A stretch of DNA of 64,000 bases from Entoloma clypeatum (taxonomy: Eukaryota > Basidiomycota > Agaricomycetes > Agaricales > Entolomataceae): assembly GCA_963565915.1 (NCBI GenBank), contig OY751492.1, positions 1,240,001-1,304,000 on the forward strand, given 5' to 3'. The notes below the pieces were generated by a model. That model ran no database searches. It was not told where the DNA came from and was given only the letters and a program-made list of their open reading frames with translations. This document shows positions 46,264-58,181 of the stretch, in pieces (the first letter of the stretch is position 1; the number at the start of each line of letters is the position of its first letter). The position numbers and the translations under genes are program-made.

Positions 46264-46354
46264 CTCTCTGCCTGGGAGTCGAACCCAGCTTTCGCGCGAA
46301 TGGAATCAACCATATCATGACAAGCGCGTGTACTAACCGATATACTAGCAAAGA
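46264..46354 (-). tRNA. tRNA-Asp (GTC) with a 19-nt intron
   Basis: The reverse strand folds as a tRNA: acceptor TCTTTGC pairs with GCAGAGA; D-arm GTATATCGGTTAGTAC; anticodon stem CGCGC/GCGCG with loop TTGTCA-C (anticodon GTC); T-arm CTGGG-TTCGACT-CCCAG. The intron TGATATGGTTGATTCCATT lies between positions 37 and 38, the canonical site. The B box GGTTCGACTCC is present. Aspartate identity follows from the anticodon. Confidence 0.92.
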
Positions 46355-46957
46355 TATGCTATTAGTTTACAATCACCGCTCATCATCATTCATCTCTACC
46401 ACTGATTACATTCTGTACCGCTTCCTCCGCAATTCAAAAATCACCAGCAAGAACATAAAAACCCAATCAGGCCCCAGGACTGGCCAGTGAGGTCGGAGGA
46501 TTTCAAGCAAATCTTCAAAAGCTTCAGTAGGTCCGTGCACAATCAATCACATGCCCCGTGGGATCTCAGTACTAAGCACTCACTATAAAACCCCCGCGGC
46601 GGGCATTTTCTGTTATCTCGATTCTTCCACAATCAAAATCGCCAATGACGATGACCAGTGGTGCAGAGAGCCGAGCACGACCCCCTTCGGGCTGGGACGT
46701 ACGTTGACCTCGCCCGTTCGGCACCGCTTACCTTGTTATACACAAAGGGACGGGCAATACTGATCTGACGGCGTCTTCTTTTGGTTGTGGAGAGATGACA
46801 ATTTCTCAAGCCCAGTTTGTTGCTATATAAATCTAAAGAAGCTTTTGTATCTGATACTTGTCCAATACAACAAATACTTGGTGGCAACACAGGAATGAGG
46901 GAACACAATCGAAAAAAATAATTTAGCAATCCTCCGAGACTACAAAATTCGCAGTGA
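46355..46957. other. Intergenic region with an orphan TATA box and tiny frame
   Basis: CTATAAAA at 46582 precedes an ATG at 46644 that opens an 18-codon exon (ending SGWD) with a donor GTACGT; a possible acceptor 49 nt later would give a 24-residue peptide. No similarity recognised; may be chance. Confidence 0.25.
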
Positions 46958-49900
46958 TCACCCTCTAACCCTCTCATGTGGCTCCTGCCACGGAACATTC
47001 AAAATCTTGAAAATCTCTTGCTCAGTCTCCGATGCCACCAGAGTTCCTAGAAGGACACGATCTCAGCAACGAGCTAGGGGCACAACACGCGAGAGAGCCT
47101 TACCTGTATTAAGCTTCACGCGCCGGTCTCTGGGGTCGCGAACGACTCCTCCAAATAAACCCTTCTGGTTGAGCGAATAGCCCATCACATTCGCCTTCAT
47201 CCGCATCGCGCGATTGAACTAGAAGAAGTACAACAAATTAGCACCCCCACCACCTCGCCCCAAAAGTGAACACGCACGATATCGTCTCCCTGCGAGGGAA
47301 AAAGACGTGAGCACTCAGAGTGACAAACAAAACGGTATGACGTTACAGTGTAATACAACAAGGCGGCTCCCCTGCATTGCCAGGGTACGGCCAGGAAGTC
47401 GATGCGTCTGCGTTTGGAACCTTCTCTCGGGACTCTACACAGACCTCGGTAGGTTGCCTCAAGGTCGTCTGGGTCGTCAGGAAGGGCGAGGTCCTCCATG
47501 AGGATACCAGCAGTGTGAAGTTCTTGCAGGAGGCGCGCAATAACACCTAGGATACACCCAGTTGAAGGTCGGCCGCGAACAGGTGTATAAGGTACCGTAC
47601 CTTTATGAGTCCTCCCGTCCTCAGTGGGGCGTGTAACCAGAATATCAATGTCCCCACATGTCGCCTTTCCCCTACCGATCTTTGATTCAGTAACCTCTAG
47701 GGTATGATACATTTGTTTGTTAGCACCTTCGATAGCTTCCCATGATCTCGATAAACAGTTTAGGGTCGATATTGAGAGCTTGAAAGCACACATCAGAACC
47801 AGCACTGATACAGACATGCACGTCTCGACATTTTTACCTATAGGTTTGATCAGGTCGAAAATCTCCTTAGCTTCTTCCCGTGGCATGCGGTCGTTGATAT
47901 CTGAGAAACACAGATGATGATAAAAACACATCGGATGCTGATTAAAGTTCTATCCTTACCATCGTAAAACCGGACACCAATCTCTTGTACAGAATTCAAT
48001 TTGACGCCATGCTTTCCACTAACAAGATCCTCCAAAGTCCGGGAGCCAGCAGCGTACCACTGATACGCTGTTGCTTGTCCTGTCAAACTTTACATCAATA
48101 CTTTATATACTTTGCAGTGAGATTCATGCAAGCGTACCAACGCCGTAGATGCCTTGGAAGAGCTTGGTGGTCTCAATATCCTCAGTCCTTTCGTACTCTA
48201 TCCGACGTAATCCACCGGTTTCTATCACCTCCATGATCTGCCACAAAAGGTCAATCGAACCAATCCACGTGAGATTCGAACAGGAGTTTTACCTTTGCTG
48301 CGGTCTTTTCGCCCACCCCACGAATCGAACGGGCCTCTGCAAACGACTCAATCCGCTTGGGATGATTCCGCAGGGCGCGGATACCTACAGAACGGAGAGC
48401 TCAGCAATTTGGGGGGAGGGAATGGTAGTAAAAGGGCCACACATTTACTGTAGCTAAACACACGCCAATGATCGTCATCACCTGGTTTGGCTTGATGAAG
48501 GTCTTTGAGCTCTTGAAGCTGGTAAAATGAAATTAAACAGATATCCGGGGACAGCAATTGTATTAAGGAACCTTATCGATGATATCTTGATTGACGCAAG
48601 TTTGCCTTTGGACTTCCTTTGTGTCGCACGTCCATCCCTTCCAAGAGTGATGAGCCGTTGGCGTCGAGAAGGAGGATACCGGATAAGGACGTACTCGTTT
48701 CTGAGGTTTCTTGGGAACAACAAGCTCTTCTCTTTCCACATCTGACGAGGGCATGACATCAGAATCTTCTTCTTCCTCGTGCCGCGACCACTTGTTCAGA
48801 AGAAACATAAGCATTTGTTTGCGCGATAATGGGGAAAGCGACATACCCCAGTTTCACGTGCTGCCCGGGCCCTGGCGTAAAACTCGCTAAGAGGGTCGAC
48901 ATTCTCCTGCCTGCTATCAGGAAGCTTGGAAGAAGATGCTGAGGGTGCAACGTGACGCGGGGGAGACACAGGAGACATAGGTGCTCCTGGAATGACATGA
49001 TCGTTGTTCAAATGCTGTCTTTCCTCTTCAGATTCAGAAGCGTGGTGAAATGAGCCAGTGCTGTTTGCCCTCTTTCGATGCATAGAGGGCATGGTGAAGT
49101 CTCTGCGAACGCTGTATGAGGGAGGCAGATTAACGAAAGAAAAAAGTCCGAGTACATACGAAATATTGCTCAGGTCCCCACCCCCATTGGCCTTTTCTTT
49201 TCCTTTGTAAAAGGACGCCGCAGACCCAGCATCCATTCTCTCGCTGAAAGCTGCGTACATCCAAATATCATCCGCCCGCGTCCTAGCTACGTCTTTTGCG
49301 CAAATTGGCGGTTTGCCCAGCCGAGATATTACCCATTTCCAAGTCACAGTAGGGATGTGATCTGGTATGTCCTTCAAGTTTCTCAAGCCCAACGACTGTA
49401 GCGTCGAACGCTTCTGTGCGTCGGTGACGATATGGGTGACAACAGACGCATCATATTTCGGGACGAGAATACCGCCATTCTTCACAATCTGCCATCAGGA
49501 GAGGCTTTGAACACCCTTATAACAAAAACTGTATTGATCACACATACAATGTCCATTCTACCCCGTGTCCTTTCGGAAGCGTACTGCATGTCTCCTCCGG
49601 CGTAGAATATCGTCAATCCGGAAAGACATTTCGGTTTGTCAGATTTGGCGGCAATTGCAGCGATCTTATCTTGCAGCTTGACGGCATATTCGACGGGCGT
49701 CACTGGCGGAGGTTTCTCTTTTGCTTTTCCCTTTGACGGCTTGGCCTTGGACTTTTCTGCCTTGGACGATGGTCCATTCCTGGGAGCGACTTTCGCCGGA
49801 GCAATACGGGTGGTCATGGAGGAAGGCGGAGCAGGTGAGGATGATGACGAGGAGACATAGATAGACGACTCGTCGGCAACTGTTGGAATCGGCTGATGTG

Positions 49901-51183
49901 GTTTCGTTCCAAGCTTGACGACATTGTCCCGTCGCTTGGACACCGTATGCTGAGCCACTCTATCTTTCACTTCCAAGTAAAGCTTGCTGGGAGTGCCTCG
50001 AGACACTTGTCTTGCCTTCCCCTTGTCCTCTTTTGGCGCGGAGCGTTGTCTGTCAGCATCGCGATCTTGACAAGGAGAAGTTGGTATGCTTGGCAAAGTC
50101 GCAGCGGTACGCAGAGGGGGAACAATGGGCTGCAAGTTGAGAGCAGGAATCTTGCGCTTGGTCGCAGCTTTCGAGCCCTGCTTTTCTTTGGGTATAGGCC
50201 TCGGTGCAGGAGATTTCCGTTTGATTTTTGGACATGCACTAAAGCTATAGAGAGGACAAAGGTGAAAAAGGTAGTAACGAAGCCGGGTCAAAGGGGCCTT
50301 ACGATGTGATTTCTTCAAAGGATGGGGAGGGTGTCCGACGTAAAGGTTTTGATGGTCCTGGGAGCTTTTTCCGCGGTGGCAGTTCCGTTACGTTTGCGTC
50401 AGACAGTTTCCGTTTTAACCCACAGGATGTAGGTGGACTTTGACCTTTAGATGGTCCCGGATCAACATCAAGAAAAATTTCGCTGATATCTGCAATTGCG
50501 CTTTTCGAAAATGAGGCATGTCATGAGCTGAGTCAAGGGGGAAAGATCTCACGAGGTTCTGGCAGCTGCCAAGGAAGGGTCGTAACACGAGTGTGAAGAT
50601 GTGCTTGTCTTCTGACGTTTCAGACCTGATCCACTTCTCAGCTGAGGAGCCTTGCATTTCTGTGCTTGAGGTGAGGTCTGTTCATTGAGACTCTGAGATT
50701 TCGTGGTGTTATTGAGGTTATCCTGGATGTCGCCACTATCACTACTTGAACACCTGTGCACGATCTCCAAGCAATCACAGAGCTCACTACTTAGACGTTG
50801 GTGGTGACGGATCGGCTTCCATTGCACTATCCTTTCCCTTGATAATTTCAGACTTGGGTATAGGAGGGCATGCCGGTGTGGGAGAGACAGATGACGCATC
50901 ACTCTTCATGTCGGACGACATCTTGGCAGGGACTTGAGGTGCCTCCAGAGGAGGGTCCAATTCTTGGACTACTTTGGGGTTTAAGGCAAGAGTGTAGCTT
51001 GGAGCCGGGGGTCGACCAGGCAGGTAAGATTCTCGACTGGAGGCACGTTCAGTCCTTGACGGTCCCAATGGCATAACTCAAAAAGGCGTACTAGGTGCCC
51101 ATACGACGCAGATATTCATTGAAATCATCGTCAGGTAGGTTCATCCGCTGGTCTTGTTCACGAAAAAATTCTTCATAGTCCAT
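46958..51183 (-). CDS. Family-X DNA polymerase (lambda/Pol4-like) with BRCT domain
   Basis: A many-exon gene. Parts in order: a likely first exon MDYEEFFREQDQRMNLPDDD (51183); a long, basic, Pro/Ser/Lys-rich N-terminus; a BRCT domain (LSGLTIFYAGGDMQYASER ... THIVTD ... VTWKWVISRLG, 49650-49320); a Ser/Pro linker; two helix-hairpin-helix motifs (IRGVGEKTAAKIM, IYGVGQATAYQWY); palm with CGDIDILVTRP (two catalytic Asp) and RRIDFLAVP (third Asp); thumb with NRAMRMKANVMGYSLNQKGLF; end ILNVPWQEPHERVRG. A 12-nt microexon (47278-47289) encodes GDDI of the conserved YYTGDDIFNRAMR. The enzyme fills short gaps in base excision and end-joining repair. The extreme N-terminus is the least certain part. Confidence 0.9.
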
Positions 51184-52693
51184 TCTTGGGCACTTGATGA
51201 CTTGATAAAGGGCTCTAAGCTGGCCAAAAAGGGCTTTCAATACTAAAATTGAGATTGCAAGGCAGAGTCAAGGTTGGTTCGAGGCAGCGACGAGGCTGTG
51301 GTAGATCGAGTCACCACCAAGAGTCACGGTGTCACGATGCACATGACTACATATGTAACGCGACGTCTGATCAGTTGCAATCAATTAAAGTGACGGCGCT
51401 TATCTCAAGTTCCTGCACCAAGAATCCCTCGGATACAGGAAGGATCGTTCGAACTGTCAACGAACTGCCATTCGGGTGATTCCTTCCAAACTAACTGTGT
51501 GAGACATTCAACGAGACAATCGTCATCTTCGTACGTCTCTCGTAACCTGTTTCTGACTAGTCTTAGTAACCTACCTTTAGATATTACTTCGGTATGACTG
51601 AGTCGGGGAAAGGACTTGACACAAGTAAGTCATTTCGTGGAACTCTTACCTGCTTCCAGTGCCATCTAACAGACTTCCCGTTTTCCCAGGTTGTGGAGGT
51701 CAGCTGAATCGAAAGGTCCGTCCGATCTGCGGGCTTACATCGCTGTATATCCTGATGCTCAGCTGTTGAATCTCTCTTGGTACCGCAGACTCGGAGGCGC
51801 TCAACGGATTGACCATCGTCCGCCCTTTACCACCAGTCCCATCATGTCACCCAGTTCTTTACGGCAAATTCGCAGTCTCTGGTGATTCTCACTTTGCATG
51901 TGGACTTCATCGAAAGTTGTGGGTCACCACTCGTTGAGGGGGACGATGTTAACCTGAGAATGAACTCATTTTCAACCCCCAAATCACGGATTGTCAGAGG
52001 ACCTCAAAGCGCATGATCTCACCTTGGGCGCTCTGAAACCGTTCCACCCGCACGGCCGCCGATTCGGTTCGTTAAAATACGCAGAACCCCAAACCTGCCT
52101 TCGAGTTCCCCGTTTTCATCATGGCATTACTGGAGCATACATGCTCACTTGACAGACCGCAAAAGCCGATTCTTCCTCTCACTTCTATCTCCACCTGCGG
52201 GGAGGGTCGTCCACTCCGAACGTGACTACAGAACTCCTGCGACACCACTACCCCAACATTCAGGAATTTCCATGACTCCCCCGCTTCCATCATCGCCTGA
52301 CCGAAACACACACGTCGACAGGCTCAAAAAGCCAGAACGGCCGACTCTTCCGACTCTTCTCACTTCCATCTCCACCTGTGGGGAAGATATCCGCGTAACG
52401 TGCACAAACTCCACAAAAATGCTGCGATGCAACTACCCCAAACCATACGTCTAGAACATTCCGACTACCACTGCATCGTCATAACTTTCTAGAAAACAAC
52501 ATGCCAACGCTACCCTAAAACATTTTTTAGGCTCCATGAACGTTCATGCTTTTTGTTCTTTCGCTGGCAGTGCGGATTGTAAACGCGGGTATTGCCATTC
52601 GAAATCTATATAAACCTCGAAGTTCTGCCCTCATCATCCAGTGTTCACAGCTACACAATCCTCTCAGACAAACAACAAACTCTCATACTCATC
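51184..52693. other. Intergenic region with an imperfect ~175-bp direct repeat
   Basis: Two related stretches, about 52160-52260 and 52335-52440, share CTTCTCACTTCYATCTCCACCTG and CAACTACCCCAA-like words. TATATAAA at 52607-52614 is the promoter of the next gene. No other gene supported. Confidence 0.5.
52607..52614 (+). promoter_or_regulatory. TATA box of the small gene at 52694
   Basis: TATATAAA lies 80 bp before the ATG, the usual distance in this window. Confidence 0.6.
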
Positions 52694-53091
52694 ATGTTCG
52701 ACATCACCTCCGTCAACGTCAGCCATGGTGGCCACAAGCAAGGCTGCCACAGCTACATCCTTCTCGGGGGTCCCGCTGGGAAGGAAGTCGTTGGACCTAC
52801 CTCTCCCTTGGGTCCCGAAGGCGCCACCTACATCCTCGCTTTAGCTGGCTTAGGCTACATGAAGCTCATCGATGTCGGCTCTCAAGGTATGCTGCACATC
52901 TTCAGCTTATAATCATTCACTAACGCGGTCCACATGCAGTGCAAGGCCCTGGCGACTATTCCGTTCAGGTGTCGGGCTCGCCTACCAACTGGTTCTACCG
53001 CGGTGAAGGACAAGCTAAAATTACTGTGGATGCCGCCTCGTGCAAATACACTATCTCTGGAGGTGTTAACACCATTCAGGGAACGCTGTAA
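52694..53091 (+). CDS. Small unknown protein, 114 residues
   Basis: Two exons (52694-52886, 52940-53091) around a 53-nt intron (GTATGC...GCAG) give 114 residues starting MFDITSVNVSHGGHKQGCH. No signal peptide and no membrane segment. The sequence alternates Gly/Pro turns with beta-prone stretches (YILLGGPAG, YILALAGLG, YSVQVSGSPTNWFYRGEGQAKITVDA), suggesting a compact beta domain. Codon use is strongly C-ended (TCC, GTC, AAC), as in highly expressed genes. I do not recognise the family. Confidence 0.75.
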
Positions 53092-53814
53092 GGCCCCGTT
53101 CACGTCTTCAATCTATCATCAGCTCACGGACCCTCCGCAGCACTCGCTTCTGAATGGTTTCCCGCTTCGCGTCAGCTACCTAAGTGTTCGAGTAGTCTGA
53201 CAAATTGAAAATGTGTACAAGGAAATAAAATGAATGATATGTTGTACTGATCGATTGAACCGTTGACTGGATTAAAATAAGTAACATCCGAGTTACTGGG
53301 TCCTGGATGTCATCTGATGTAAGGAAGGGCTGCTGATTCGTCCCAGTGCCTCCATCGCGATTGACAAATTACTGTACATGAACCACTGTGACGGGTCATT
53401 GGCAGGACGATCGTTGTGGAGAGACTTAATTATGGTCCACCGTTCCTTTTTGAAACCGTGATCGCGCCGCATCGCGATCCGCGAGGACGCGTCAATGGCT
53501 TTTCCGTGATTTCTGCTGTAGACGAATATTTTCGACCGTTCCAAGTGAACTGGTGAGCTGTCTAGTCATAAATATTGGCCCCCCCACCGTTGCCGCTCCC
53601 AAGAATGCCTGGAGAAAGCATCAATGATAAAATCAACTTGTGGATAAGACCACTTCGCTCAGAATACGGACGCTGAAGGTAGCCAAAACGGTTCAACTAT
53701 GGATGCTGAGCGTTGTGATGCGGCCGAGGCCACCCGGAAAAATCCGGAAGCAGGCCAGCAACTCCGAAATCAATACAACGACCTCCACTTTTTCGCCAAC
53801 CCCAAAAGCCTTCG
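53092..53814. other. Intergenic region
   Basis: Short + strand frames before 53815 probably belong to the leader of the next gene; nothing else seen. Confidence 0.5.
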
Positions 53815-55321
53815 ATGCTCGCTGCAAGGGCATCTGCCGCGCGGAACGTCCAGCGCATAACGCGCTCCTTTGCGACCGTTGTTGACAATGCCGGCATTAA
53901 GGTTGCCGCCGTCGACCACCACCAGCCGACCTCTGCCGTGACGATTCTCGTCAAGGCTGGTAGCAGGTTCGAACCCAAGCCGGGAGTTGCTCACGCCCTC
54001 AAGAACTTTGCTTTCAAGGTAAGCTAGTACTCGGTTGTTGACAGGAATAGTGATGTTGACTTTTTGGTGGAACAGAGCACAGCCAAACGGTCGGCCCTCG
54101 GAACGATTCGCGAGAGTGAGCTTCACGGAGGAGTGCTGTCCGCAAGCTTGACCCGGGAACATCTGGCACTGACGGCAGAGTTCCTTCGCGGTGATGAGTG
54201 AGTTGTATATCGTTTCGCCAGAATTGCAGATTGGCTGAAACCGTGCCGTTCTACAGGTCTTTCTTCATTGACGTTCTTTCCTCCTTCCTCACCTCTGCCA
54301 AATTCACCCGCCACGAGTTTGAAGAGTACGTTCGTCCGGTAGTGGAAGGGGATGTTGCGGCAGCAACGGCCGACCCCACCACGCGGGCCATCGAGGCCGC
54401 CCACGCTATCGCCTTCCATTCTGGCCTCGGTTCCTCCCTTTTCGCCCCTTCCCATACTTCTATCACCAACGAAGATATCAAATCTTTCGCCAAAAGCGCC
54501 TTCACAAAAGGCAATATCGCAGTGTTTGGTTCCGGAATCGACCAGGCTCTCTTGAACGAGCTCGTGGAGAAGTCCCTCACTGGCGCCGCTGCTTCGGCAG
54601 GAACCTCCTCATCAGCAACCTCCTACTTTGGTGGTGAGACCCGAATCGAGGCACATGGAGGTCCTCAGACCGCCTTCATTGCGTTTGGCTCCACCGGTGC
54701 TCCTTCCGCTGAACTTGCCGCTCTCGCGGCACACCTCTCCCCCCAGGCCGCCGTCAAGTGGTCAAAGGGTCTCTCTCCCATCGCCACCGCGATTCCGGAA
54801 GGAACCTCAGTGCAGAGCGTTTATCTTCCCTATTCGGATGCCACCCTCGTCGGACTCCTCGTGCAGGGAACGAGCGCGGCTAACGTCAGGCAGGCAGGGA
54901 AAATCGCAGTTGACGCCTTGAAGAGTGCCTCCACGGCCGGTGGCATCTCTGCTGAAGAACTCAAGAAGGCCGTTGCCAAGGCAAAATTCAATGTTGCCAG
55001 CATTGCGGAGAGCCGAGATGGCCTGGTGTCATCCCTGGGCTCCAAGGTAGGCTTGCTAACTTCTACCTTGTTCAGTAAATTGATTGTCCTGTAAGATTCT
55101 GGCTGGTCTGCCAACGTCCCTTGACGCGTCTCTGGCATCGCTCGACAGCGTGACAGCCGCTGGTTTCTTCAAGGTCAGGTCGCCCACTTCTGGTCCATGT
55201 ACACGTTCTAAATCGTTGTTTATTGATACAGGCTGCATCTGAGCTCACGAAACGCAAGCCAACATATGTTGTGATTGGTGATGTGAACGCTCTACCATAC
55301 GCCGACGAATTGGGTCTGTGA
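53815..55321 (+). CDS. QCR2: Cytochrome bc1 complex core subunit 2, mitochondrial
   Basis: Five exons (53815-54018, 54076-54197, 54257-55046, 55096-55173, 55232-55321), all GT-AG, give 427 residues. It starts MLAARASAARNVQRITRSFATVV, an amphipathic Arg/Ser/Ala mitochondrial presequence, then an M16 peptidase-like core without the HxxEH zinc site: VTILVKAGSRFEPKPGVAHALKNF, LSASLTREHLALTAEFL, and a C-terminal half with AELAALAAHLS and AELTKRKPTYVVIGDVNALPYADELGL. Subunit of respiratory complex III, a structural member of the core. Identification rests on this overall pattern; core 1 or the processing peptidase would keep the zinc motif or longer length. Confidence 0.88.
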
Positions 55322-55878
55322 AAGCGGAGAAGGAAAGAAAAATCTTGTATGCCCATAGATTTCCTACCCCTTTTCACAATTAATTCTTTCGGGAGTTCTG
55401 ATTTCATTGGATTAAATAATGTGTTTGAGAGTACCGCGCATCATGATTTCGAGGATGTTCTGATTCCTGCAACCTTGCAAAAGTAATGCGCGCCAGCAAC
55501 ATGTTCCTGAACACGGACAACTCCACTGCCGAACCTCATGCATGACTCGTCCGAAAGGTAATCTAAACATATGTCCCGAACAATTCGGACCTCGCGAGGC
55601 GGTTCCGCAGCCTAAGGACTCAGTGAGTCATAAGGTCCTTTCTTTGTCATTGCTAGTGGGCACCACCAGTTTGGAATCCGTATCCAACGCCTTTGCGCCT
55701 TTGTTGGAATTTTGCACACGAGTCAAGAACATGACTCGGCTCATCACCCTGACGCTGACCGAGCACCGCTGTGCAGCGCCACTGACATGAATATATAAAA
55801 ACGCGTCTCCAAACGCGTCTTTCCTTCCAGATCTCGCTCAAACCCCACCTAGCCTTCCGATACACTCAGCCAAAAACG
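55322..55878. other. Intergenic region with a strong TATA box
   Basis: TATATAAAA at 55792-55800 lies 79 bp before the ATG of the next gene. Nothing else seen. Confidence 0.55.
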
Positions 55879-56196
55879 ATGCCTTTCAATTCATCATCAT
55901 CCCCCTCTAACTCATCCTCATCGGAAAACCTGATGAACAACCAGCAACCAAAGAACTACAAATCCGCATTTGCGACGCTGTCATCGTCGTACGGCTTCAG
56001 TGGCGGCGTTCCGTCGCTGCCACCCAAACAGACGAAGGAGAAGCGTTCTTTCGACTCGGACGCGTCGCCGCGCGCGCCTTCTTCGTATCCTTCCTACAAT
56101 ACGCGCCCGTCGTCCCAGAAAAACTATGAAGCGGCGTTCGCGTCCTTGTCAACACAATACGGTTTTGGCGGTGGCGGACCAAGGAGGAAGACGTAG
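55879..56196 (+). CDS. Small Ser-rich protein with duplicated NYxxAFAxLSxxYGFxG motif
   Basis: The intronless frame encodes 105 residues beginning MPFNSSSSPSNSSSSEN. It contains two copies of one motif: KNYKSAFATLSSSYGFSGG (about residues 26-44) and KNYEAAFASLSTQYGFGGG (about 81-99), separated by a basic, Pro/Ser-rich linker with KQTKEKRSFDSD. No signal peptide or membrane segment. The tail is PRRKT. The duplication suggests a repeated binding or assembly element. Family not named; I have an impression of similar motifs in other basidiomycete small proteins. Confidence 0.7.
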   Translation: MPFNSSSSPSNSSSSENLMNNQQPKNYKSAFATLSSSYGFSGGVPSLPPKQTKEKRSFDSDASPRAPSSYPSYNTRPSSQKNYEAAFASLSTQYGFGGGGPRRKT

Positions 56197-57403
56197 TTTC
56201 GCAAGACGATATTTTTCTGTGACGGTGAGCGGCTTTCATGCATTGCCGTGTGTGCCTATACTAATGTCTCTCGATAGGAACATCATTTTCTGATGGCTTT
56301 GGATGTATCTTTCGCCCTGGGGTCGTTGGAGGCGACGACGACACCACACAAGATCTGACAAGAATTTGAGCAGGATCGTCGCTCCGACCACATGGGGCAG
56401 TTATGAAAGATTCTATCACTTACTGTATGTGGATTCCAGACCGCAGACTCGGAAACGAGTTTATAGTAAAAAAAATAACACACTATAATACTCGCGTGGA
56501 ACGCGTGTCTTCGCTTTCGTGTGGTGGATCTAAAAATCAGATTGTCGTCTGTTCTGAACATGAAAGAAGGATGTAAAGGCAGAAATTTCACGCGCCGGAA
56601 GTCGTGGATTTTGAATCTTGACGAATGTCATTGTCCAGGATGCCATCTGTACTTGGTACTAGACTGATGATATTCGGGGCCTGCTGGGGTGAGATCAGAA
56701 GCGACTTCAAGTTTAGCAACTTGAAGACAAATATTGCGGGCCTACCGTGGCAAACACCAATGGCAGACGGCTGGAAGATGGAACCGTTAGAGTATTGACG
56801 GGGTGTGGAAGTGAAGTCACGAAAGCTAAGTTATATAACCTCAGTTTGTAATAGCGAACTAAGGAAAGATGGAAGTACCTAAGTTATATACTAAGGTAGC
56901 ATAAGTAAAAGAGCATGTCGAGAATAGTATAAAGAAAGACTTATAATTACACCTCAGTTTGCGATAGCGAACTGAGGTGCGACGAATAGGTAGGTAAACC
57001 TTAAATACTAACTACATGAAACTGTAGGTAGGGGCCGTAGATAGTGACCGTGATGAATGTAGAGCATTCTAGATAAAAGATCGTGGCGTTTCGCGTAGCG
57101 AAACGCGCCATACATAAATATGAATGTAGATAAAAACACCTGCCACGATCGGTCGTCGAACGCGCGACCGTGACGCGTCGAGTATCGAAATACCTTGACA
57201 GGAACTTCCAAGGCACATGAAGGAAAAAAACACCGCAGGGGGCGCAATATCTTATGTACCAGTACAACCCATTGGGGAGGAACTTGAAATATTATAAAAT
57301 ACACACAATATAACACACTACACGCAGGGATTTTAACGTTTATACAACATGCAGAAGTCCGATATACACAAAGACGGGGGGATATCCTGAATCCAAGAGA
57401 TGG
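56197..57403. other. Intergenic region with several near-perfect hairpins
   Basis: Stem-loops lie at 56840-56865, 56951-56978 and 57086-57106, the last enclosed by a wider inverted pair (GATCGTGGC 57079-57087, GCCACGATC 57142-57150). The first two share the same sequence plan. No coding frame supported. Confidence 0.65.
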
Positions 57404-58181
57404 TTATTTTTTCTTCCTTATTCCCCTGTAATACTCAGTGATTACGAAGACGTCCATCTGGCAAATACAAACCTCCAAACCCGTCACCGCATTCGGCAGC
57501 GTAACCGCCGCTCCCTGTAAAATCAGAAGTAACCCGTTTAAGCGGAGGTAGAGAGCTTACCAGAACTACAAAACCGCCATCTATCAAATTCAAATCGTGT
57601 TAGCTGCAAGCTAATCATTTAGAAACAAAGTCCATACCAGTTCCGCATACACCGGCGGCATAGCATGAGGAGTATCAATCAATCAGGGCTTGATTGAAGC
57701 TTACCACAGCGCACGCACCGCCCGCTGCACCGCCCACGCCATCAACGATGTTCCCAGCGCCGCCAGAACACCCAGCGACGACAGTTCCGTTGTACAGCGG
57801 CACCGGAACCAAGAACGCAGTCTCGTATCCGCACGACTTGTTCCCCACCCCCAGCTCCAGTTTTCTCTTCTGTGCAAGCAACGTATCTCTCCGTTGGCGC
57901 TTCTCTATTGCCAGAGCCATCTAGCGCTCCTGCGTCGTCTGGGCTATGTGCTTCTGGTGCGTGGCGTAGACGGCATTGTGGTCGCTCGGATGGGTGGCGG
58001 CGAGGAGGTCATCCCGGGGTGGGCTGAAACATTGAAGGGACATTACCTTCCAAGCACGGCATGTGTTATCGAACGACGTCGCTAATGCCCTTTCTTCCAC
58101 TTTGTCGTCGCTGTCAACAGAAATAAGGCGGAAAGGAGGAAGGGCGGCGTAGACGAGCTCACTGATCAGCGTATAGTCCAA
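57404..58181 (-). pseudogene. Gly/Cys-rich gene, probably decaying
   Basis: The - strand encodes MDYTLISELVYAALPPFRLI (58181), then HQKHIAQTTQER, a TAG, and in the same frame MALAIEKRQRRDTLLAQKRKLELG (57920), a hydrophobic Gly/Ala-rich stretch GAGNIVDGVGGAAGGACAV, and split pieces YAAGVCGT, DGGFVVL and GAAVTLPNAVTGLEVCICQ ending RGIRKKK at 57404. The exon with YAAGVCGT has no AG in front of it for splicing, and the TAG interrupts an otherwise continuous frame. Either both are lesions or the gene starts at 57920 with an unusual acceptor. Function unknown. Confidence 0.45.
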
